Below, piece after piece: positions 56,729 through 64,000 of a stretch of DNA of 64,000 nt. Position numbers and translations under genes: made by a program. The stretch is taken from contig CM041196.1 in assembly GCA_023078555.1 (NCBI GenBank), positions 6,397,658 through 6,461,657 of the forward strand, read 5' to 3'. This DNA is from Ulva prolifera. Lineage: Eukaryota > Chlorophyta > Ulvophyceae > Ulvales > Ulvaceae. Position 1 is the stretch's first letter, and each line of letters begins with the position of its first letter. Under the pieces are notes generated by a model. It saw nothing but the letters and a program-made list of their open reading frames with translations. It was not told the origin of the DNA and made no database searches.

Positions 56729-59700
56729 CTAGAGCTCATTGTTGGGCACATGCGTACGCATATCTGCAGAGGCCTCTATGCGGCGCCCCACATCGGGAAC
56801 TGTGAGCTGAACTGTGCCACTGGGGCTGCTGCCAACTGCGCCACCTTGCAGCTCTTGCTGCTGCCCCGCACTGTCGACGTCACCGCCCGCGCCCTCCGCT
56901 CCACCATGCTCATGCAGCAGCTCGATGACCCACCACGCCCTGTGGAGCAGCGACGTCCGGACCCCGAGCATGTACGCCACCACCACCGCCGGCGCCGCCA
57001 CGAGCGCCTGCACGCACTGCAGCCACGCCTGCGCTATCCACGAGGCCATGATCGACTTGCTCCAGGCCGAGTACTCGCGGCCCCAGCTGCCGGCGCCGAT
57101 GGTGTGGCTGCGCCAGCCGCCGCCGCACTGCCACATTGCGGCCTCGCAGATGCATGCCGCGCTCTGGCGGTGGTCGATCGGGAGGCGCCAGAGGCAAGAG
57201 GGTGAGCCTGGAGGGCGCCACACGCGGAGGAATGTGCGGGGCAGGGAGTCTTCAGTTGGCCACGCGAGTTCGAATGGGGTCGGGTCATACTCCAGGACAC
57301 CCGCCACACACTCTGCACCTAGCGTCGCGTCAAGTGCAGATACGGCTCTCACTCAGGACGCCAAACCGCTACATGCGGCTCGCCCATTCGTTGGTTGCTA
57401 TTAGTGTTGAACTGCCTCAATTGCAGGAATTACATTGCTGCAATTCAGACAAACAGGCAGCAAGGAAGGCGCCCCGTGCAAAAGTGCAGGTATCCGGTCA
57501 AGGCAAAACAGTCAAGGCAAAACAGGACCTGATTACATGGAACATTTATATGTGATTTATATAGGCCCCACGTCGACGATCCCGCTGCGCTGCGAGGCCC
57601 CACGTCGACGATCCCGCTGCGCATTGACTCTCGCCCGTGAGCAGCGAGGGGGCCCGGCGAGCAGGGACATGAGGGGCGCCGCGGCTGCAGCTGTGAGAAC
57701 CTCTCTCGAAGCAGAGCGTACCTCGGTACTCTGCATAGCATGCCGATTTCCCGGCGCTGTGGCGGACATTCGTCACCACGTGGAGCACCACCAGCACAGC
57801 CAGGAGGGTGGCAGGGATGGCAAGCAGCAGGCAGGCGGGCCATGACGGCCGCAGGCGCCGGCGCATCGAGGCAGCGCTGCTCCACGGAGATTTCCACATG
57901 CTGGGTTTGGGGCTCTGGCGTGCAAGAGACTCTTCGCCGTCGGGTGGACTTACATCGGCAGGAACCCCGCCAAGAGGGGGCTCGACAGTGGTGGTGCTTG
58001 ACATGCTGGTCTGCACACCGTGGAGCTGCATTGTGCAGCAGGTGAACTGTGAGGATGCTGTGATGCAGGAGTGGCACTCGCCCTGTTGAAAAGACGACAT
58101 TTGGCAAGGGATTAATGGGCTCTAGATCTGAGCCCACAGCCCGAGCGGATCCACACAGACACCCAGCAGTGCCTGGTTGTTGTTGTGAGATTCCGGCACC
58201 AGGACAATCGAGGCTCCCAGCACAAGGAATCCAAGACAATTCTAGACTGAGACAATTCTCTACGCTGGCCCTGCAAGCCACTGGCATGCTGCAGAGATCT
58301 GGCCCAAGCTTGAGACAGGTTGTGGGATTCAGGCCATCGTACAGGCCGCCTGCTGGAGGGGGCGTCAGCCATGCCCTCAAACTGGCAACGAGGCCGGTGT
58401 ACCGAAGACTACAATGAGCAGATGCAGACCTCGCCTGACGCTTCCTCCAAGAGAGCTTGCTTTGAGAGAGCAAGCGGCCGCTGGTAGGGTCGCATGCACC
58501 TCACCGTCAGGCGGTGGCATGGCACAAACAACAGCAGCACCACCACAGCGTACGCCCAGCCGAGGCCGAGCTGTACCCGCCTGGCAACTTGAATCTTGTG
58601 GCATACTGCACGGCAAAGTGGTTGCTCATGATCAGAGGCGTGGCGATTACACAGGAGTGAGTGGGTCCAGACAAATGTGGCACGGTCACTGAGAGATCGC
58701 CCAAGGGCATATATTCCACATGCACTTTACTGTGCTTTACACAAAGGGCATATGCTTGGCCCCCACTGAGGAGCAGCGGCCCATTCCCCCAATCCCATGG
58801 TACATCCTGTAGTGGTGTGCGATGCATAAACAGATAGATCCCCACGATGGGGTACCACAGCCTACATTGAAAAACAATGCTTGATGCGTTTCTACATAAA
58901 TAAACCGTGCAGCTCTGAGATGATGCTGACCTGATGCAAGTGTGTAGCATGTATGCTCAGCTTATCGGCAAGCCCTCCTGAATGATTCCAATGCAAACTT
59001 GCAGATGATGTGATTTCTCATATGAGAGAGCGCATGCATGGGAGGCGGTGAGCAGTTGACCGACAGGGAGCACGGGAGTGACAGCCGCGCCCGGAAAAGC
59101 TGCCGCAGATTCGTGCCGGCACGAACCTGGGATTGCCGGGATATGGAATCGCGTCGCCTCGCAGGATTCGAGCTGCCAGGCGCCTAGAGGCCGGACAAAT
59201 ATGAGCAGGCTAGAAGAGTAGGCAAGACTGGACAGCAGCACCACGGGAAGTGTGGTGCCCAGCAGCAGGTCCCGCGCTGCCGTCCTCTGCTGCGGGCTCC
59301 AGCTCGGCCACTGCGCAAACACCGGCACGCCGGCGCGCGCGGCCACATCCGTAGCGGCATGCATGGCGCGTATGCGCCAAGCAGGAGCTTCTGCACCAGC
59401 ATCGGAGGCTGCTTCATGTGGGCCGGGGGAGAGCGCATCGTCCACAGCTCGCGGCGTGAATACGTACGCATGCAGCCCGCGCAGCACGCCGCCCAGCACG
59501 CCGCACAGCGCGGTCAAGGCCGCGCAGAGCTGCGGAAGGAACGGCACTGCGAGGAGGATGCAGGCAAAGACTGTACATGGTACTACAGTGATTCCTGCGA
59601 CCGTGAACAACGCCTCAGTTGCTGCCGCGGAGGTGGCCCTGTGTGTGCGCCACTCCTGCTCGGATTCTGCCGGCTTGTATGCGCATTGAAGCATGTCGTC

Positions 59701-62345
59701 CATGCATTGAACGGCTGCGGCGGGGCACTGGGTGCGGTATCTCAGGTCTTCTGTGCATGCTGAGGTGTTGAGAAAGCCGAGGGGAAAGTCGGCAGGTACG
59801 GCGCCCTCGTACGGCCACTGCAGCTCCACCGCACTGACGCCACCTGCCGCAGCGCAGCCTGCATGCATGTACATGCATGGGCAGATGCGTTTGGCGTCCT
59901 GGCGCATGAGCTGGATCATGGACGCATCTCACACCCGGCTTCGGGCCATGAATTGACCAATCATCTGGCGAGCTGGCAATACAACAATCACAACGGACCG
60001 ATACTGTCAGCTGCTTGTACGTGCACTGATCACTTGCTCTTAGTCAGCGGACTGAACACAAGGCGGCGCTGGTAAGGCCATGCGTATGCGGTCCGTGTTC
60101 GAAACATGTTGACAACCCACCGGCGCCGCAGTTTTCGTTGCACTGTTGTACAACCAGAACCAGGGTGGTGGGCCTTGACAGCGCGCCAAGCGCCGGCCGC
60201 TCTGAGCGAGAGTCTGTGCTGTGAGGCAAACCTCAAACACACACAAACGTGTGAAGCATTGTTCAGAGAAACTCGTGATGTGCATGTGTGTGGAGATTGC
60301 GAGTGGAGTGAAACTGCCAGCATTGACGTGTGCAAGCCACGGCAGGCACAGCTGCGGCGTCGGTGTTCACACCGCGATAGGACTCGTAGCAGTCGTGGTT
60401 GACGGCGGCCTGCGCCCCGCGTGCGGCCGCGGCGGCCCGCATCGCAAGTACAGTCGTGGCGGCGGGAAACGCCATCAGCACTAGCACGAGAATCACTCGC
60501 GGCGCCGGCTCAAGCGCCACCTCCAGAACCGCAGACGCGCCGTCCGACCACATGCATTGGCTGACCCGGTGGCGGCCACGTGAGTGCTGCAGCAGAGGTA
60601 TTCTCGCAGTCGGGCTGCCTGCGCCGTCGGTGTGGAGACCCTCCGGGCTGCTGTCGTGCTCGGCCTTCTGCACAGCAGCACATGCATGACGGTCATGCGA
60701 AATGCATAATCGTGCGGCAAGTATTCGCAGCGTCTGTCTGCCGCGACGAAGAAACGTCGGCGTTGCACGGGCAGGTGCATGTCTCACATCTACCGTATCG
60801 GGTGGCCTGTCTGGCCTCGTATGATGTATGGCACATATGGTCGTGCCAGGGACATGAACTGCGTCGTTGTATGCGTCATGTAGATGTATTCGTAAATTCA
60901 TTCAAAAGGCACCGCCGCCACACACCATTCATCCGCACGGTGTGTGACTTGCCGTTGTCTCTGCATTGACCACCAGCAGCGATGTGGCTCAGCTGTGCTG
61001 TAATCCTGTGCGCCCTCCCGTTGCGACCTGCGTCTCCGGCCTTGTCCTTACAATTGTGTGACAGATCGTGACGCGGACCGGTGCACACAGCAGGCCCCGC
61101 AGTGCTGAGTCAGCTGCAGAACAGCACCTCAGCCATGATGCCCACAGCCTCCTTGCAAGGCATGCACTCCGCCGTTCCTGCAGCTGTGAGCTCCTCAAGC
61201 GGCTCCTGGCTTTCGTGTGCATGCTGCGCTGCGGCGGTGCGGCGGTAGTGGTGGAGGATGGCCAGGAGGGCCTGCGCAGCACCCAGCATGCACGCCATGA
61301 AGAAGCAGACGCATGCCGCATGGTGCTGGACGGTGGAGCTCTTGGGCGTGAAATAGCAGACGGTCTGATTGCCAAAGACGTCAAAGCGTGGAGTGGACTG
61401 GCCTCCCCATGCATGCCCTGCAGGCACAGCTGACATCAGCATGTGGGTGAACTCGAGGTATCTATCTGTCTGTTGTGAAGTGTATATACGACAGATGTGC
61501 ATCAGCTTCGAACTTCAAAGAACAGAATAGCGATATCATGTAATTTCATGCTGCTATGCAATTTCATGCTGCTATTTGGCAAGGCGCCAATGGATTTGCA
61601 CCGAAATCCGCATACAAATGCAATGTAGCTGTCTGTGACCTCCACTGGACCTGTGGTGTGCCCAGGTAGATTCCTCTCGCGGATGGTACCTACGATGGGA
61701 TTTCTGCCAGGCTAGACAGTGCCTGGTGAGACAATTGACCACCTCAGCCACGCAGTACAGGTGCACGCTACAGCGACATCTTCCAGAGGTCGTAGACATG
61801 AAGCGTTATAAGTTGCATAAGGTTGGATTACATACAATGGACGGATCCCATGCGGAGTGTTGCGGCTTGTGGTGCAAACGGCGTGACCGTATCAGCTGAA
61901 GTGATCCCTAACTGGGTCACACACTTTTCTATCCGCACGCGGCCCAGTTGCAAATCGCACCATAATAGTCACTACACTTGCATGCTTCTGCTCGTCTATG
62001 AGCCATGCGCTCCAGCACCACAGCGGAGCACAGCAAAGAACATGGCAGCGCAATGAGGAGCACTTGAAGCAGTAGTCGCGATGTCAGGCATCTGCCGACA
62101 ACAGCCTTCGTCATCATGCTGGTGACCCCTTGATCGCTTTTCGCGGAGCGATCGTCAGAACGGTCTAGGCCTGCAGCTTCACAACCGGAGTCCGGGCTGC
62201 ACATGTCGCGGCCATTGGCAGCGGCATCCACCTTGCCGTCATCATTCGCAACAGCAGGTGTTGAATCATTCAGAGGATGCTCCACTGCCTTGCTCGTACA
62301 CGACAAGTGCACACCGACAGTGCAGCTGTCGTCTGGGCGCCTCAT
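56729..62345 (-). CDS. Tandem multi-pass membrane protein, copy I
   Basis: Seven exons: 62345-61961, 61417-61128, 60667-60373, 59858-59127, 58605-58430, 58010-57722 and 57312-56729; phases 1-0-1-1-0-1; 916 residues. ATG taken at 62345. Repeat 1 has the ectodomain FDVFGNQTVCYFTP (Asn-glycosylation site). Repeat 2 has CAAAGGVSAVELQWPYEGAV and LNTS. The repeat 3 exon, easily missed because it is short, reads VCHKIQVARRVQLGLGWAY with VPCHRLTVRCMRP. Repeat 4 has CVAGVLEYDPTPFELAWPTE and AYMLGVRTSLLHRAWWVIE. Exons 2 (290 nt) and 5 (176 nt) have exactly the lengths seen in copy III. Copy I is closer to copy III than to copy II in these features. Function unknown; topology suggests four luminal or extracellular Cys-containing loops and cytosolic linkers. 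Confidence 0.82.
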
Positions 62346-64000
62346 GCGGATGCTCCAGGTCAGCAGAACGTCATGCGCAGGCTCAGGCGCCCAAAGCAGC
62401 GAAATGTTACATAGAAAATTGATTGATTAACTAACGCAGTAGCTTCAACGGCAGCCCTAGGCCGCGGCAGCGATCAGATGCCAGCTCCGGCAGTGATGGT
62501 CGCGATCGAGACAAATATCCCTGCATCGACGGGATCAATCCTCAGACACACCCGTTTCCAGGCCCTACTTCAGTACCGTATGTTTGAAGTTTTGCTTGTG
62601 TAGGTTCTCACGCCACGTAAGGCATACATACATGCAGCTCGACGCATGCAGCTTCCATCTCGGTCGACCTCGATGCGTACTGTCAAGTTGAAGAGTGGCC
62701 CAGCCGGCAAGGCTGCCAGAGAGTCCCCCGACACCAGATGGTACGGAGGATGGCATTGATAATGCACTGGAGAGCTGTTGCGCAACGGTCTCGCAGGACT
62801 GCAGCTGCAGAGATGGGGGTGGGCAGTGCCACTGGGCACTCGGTCTGCATGCACGTCCACTGGGAGCGCGGGCACCTCAGAACGCTCTGGAACACGCTTT
62901 AAAGAGCTATAGACTGAGTAGAACAACCTGAATCGGTCTTAAGCATACTGGGCGAAACAGGTGTGAATGCCCAGCGAAACGAGGGGTTCTTGACCAAAAG
63001 TGCTGTTTTGCCCAGCACGGCTCATATGGCGTCAAACGGCGCCCAGCGCATGCCCATTGTGCTCGGTGGGCCGAGAACACCTCGAAAACACCATAATATG
63101 TGTCACTGGTGATCATAGATAAGTCAGCTGGTTGTTGGTGTCCGTCTGACTGGACGGCACGGGTCGCGACGACTCGTCAGCGTGGCCACGGCGAGCGACC
63201 AGCTCGCCGGGGCTGATCACCACGATAAGGCATATATTGCTGAATAATATGTATGTTTTCTCTACTCTACAAAGCATTTGTGTCAATCGGCCGGAACAGG
63301 TTGATGAGCACACCATCCTGGCTTCGAGCTGAAAGCTCGATATCCAGACTCAACCAGCGCGAATTTTACATGTCACTTTCCGATCAGTACCTGGCCACTA
63401 GGCAAGAAGCAGTCCATTACTGGCCGTGGTCCACTGATTCTGAATTCACAAGACGGAAAGGCTGTGCTGAGGCCAAGCCTTCAGCATTGATCTGGCGTGC
63501 AGTGCACAATTTCATGAGGGTGACGCACAACGCACGCTGCTTTGGTTTTTCTCATACCATGAAGTAACAGCTCTATCTCACTGCGATACATGACCTGATG
63601 CATCAGACCTGTGTGGTGCACGTTCACAAACATGTCAGCACGCCTACATGTGCTCACACCTGGAGTGGCTTGCAACAAAACATAGCTGACTCCACACCGG
63701 ACGCGACAATTGATTAGTCTCCGATTGAAAGACGCAGCAGCATTATATGGACTCATGGCATCTACACACGTATCTTGTGTCACACAGAAGCAGTTTAATT
63801 GTCACACAACTGGATGTTCCCAGTGTCACAAGACCCGAGCAAGGTTTAGCTCGTAAACCACCCAGCCTTTGATACTGATGTGAGCAGCCAGCCATATACT
63901 GCTAACTCAGTCTGTGATTTAGTGTGTTGCTCACTGCACAATGCTTCCTGAGCAATCGAGGCAGCGCAATAGCATATACATCAGCAGGAGAGCTCAATAC
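62346..64000. other. Intergenic to the window edge, with one arm of an inverted-repeat transposon
   Basis: Upstream flank of membrane-protein copy I. Apart from the transposon arm at about 62812-63105, no gene is supported; a 104-codon plus-strand frame at 63253-63567 has no recognisable domain. Confidence 0.4.
62812..63105 (+). mobile_element. Single arm of an inverted-repeat transposon related to copies 1 and 2
   Basis: Starts in a G-rich stretch and runs through ctgcatgcacgtccactggg, an 'agctatagactgagtagaac' segment, cgcccagcgcatgcccattg and ends near gaaaacaccataatatgtg. The block order matches one arm of the 21848-23425 element. No opposite arm is visible before 64000, so it is either a decayed solo arm or an element continuing beyond the window. 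Confidence 0.65.

Noticed and set aside
37772..62345. Nine separate small membrane-protein genes in three triads
   Set aside because: Only the first member of each triad has a convincing ATG. The others begin at phase-0 acceptors, and the apparent C-termini of the first two members end at consensus donors followed by unconserved residues. Three seven-exon genes explain everything better.

Overview
The window looks like nuclear DNA of a eukaryotic microalga, most likely a green alga; the lineage is inferred, not proven. Reasons: low gene density, genes split into many short exons with regular GT..AG introns, donors strongly biased to GTGCGN/GTGTGN, acceptors that are nearly always (A/C)TGCAG, a copia element primed by a Met-initiator-like tRNA site, and an animal/peroxinectin-type heme peroxidase of a kind reported from some green algae. 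There are no bacterial operons, no rRNA genes and no tRNA gene I could recognise.

Left part (1-24 kb) is repeat-rich. It holds two DNA transposons with long terminal inverted repeats (1443-3324 and 21848-23425), both bounded by perfect 8-bp target duplications and both starting AGGGGGGTC. It also holds a very young Ty1/copia retrotransposon (8337-14744, minus strand), whose two 346-bp LTRs differ at one base. The copia sits inside a leucine-rich-repeat gene (about 6.7-15.1 kb, plus strand) and splits it; 'ctgtc' is the 5-bp target duplication. Short retroposon-like repeats with 14-22 bp target duplications are scattered here and elsewhere.

Middle (25-34 kb): two predicted secreted proteins diverge from about 28-31.7 kb. 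On the minus strand is a five-exon alanine/cysteine repeat protein (27587-25295). On the plus strand is a four-exon secreted heme peroxidase (31861-34168) with distal and proximal heme histidines in place.

Right part (37.7-62.4 kb, minus strand) is the most striking region. It contains three tandem paralogues of an unrecognised multi-pass membrane protein (about 905, 996 and 916 residues). Nine membrane-protein ORF clusters that look like nine separate genes resolve into three seven-exon genes. Intron phases are identical (1-0-1-1-0-1) and exons 2 and 5 are almost constant in length. Each protein is four copies of one module: cytosolic linker, membrane segment, phase-1 splice junction, Cys-containing ectodomain, membrane segment. 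In repeats 2-4 of all three genes a Cys is the first full codon after the phase-1 junction. Broken pieces of the last exon lie at 3.8 kb and 20.4 kb. A flavin-containing monooxygenase gene on the plus strand (51397-54925) sits between the second and third copies.

Exon models were derived by eye from splice consensus, reading-frame continuity and comparison between paralogues; no transcript data were available.
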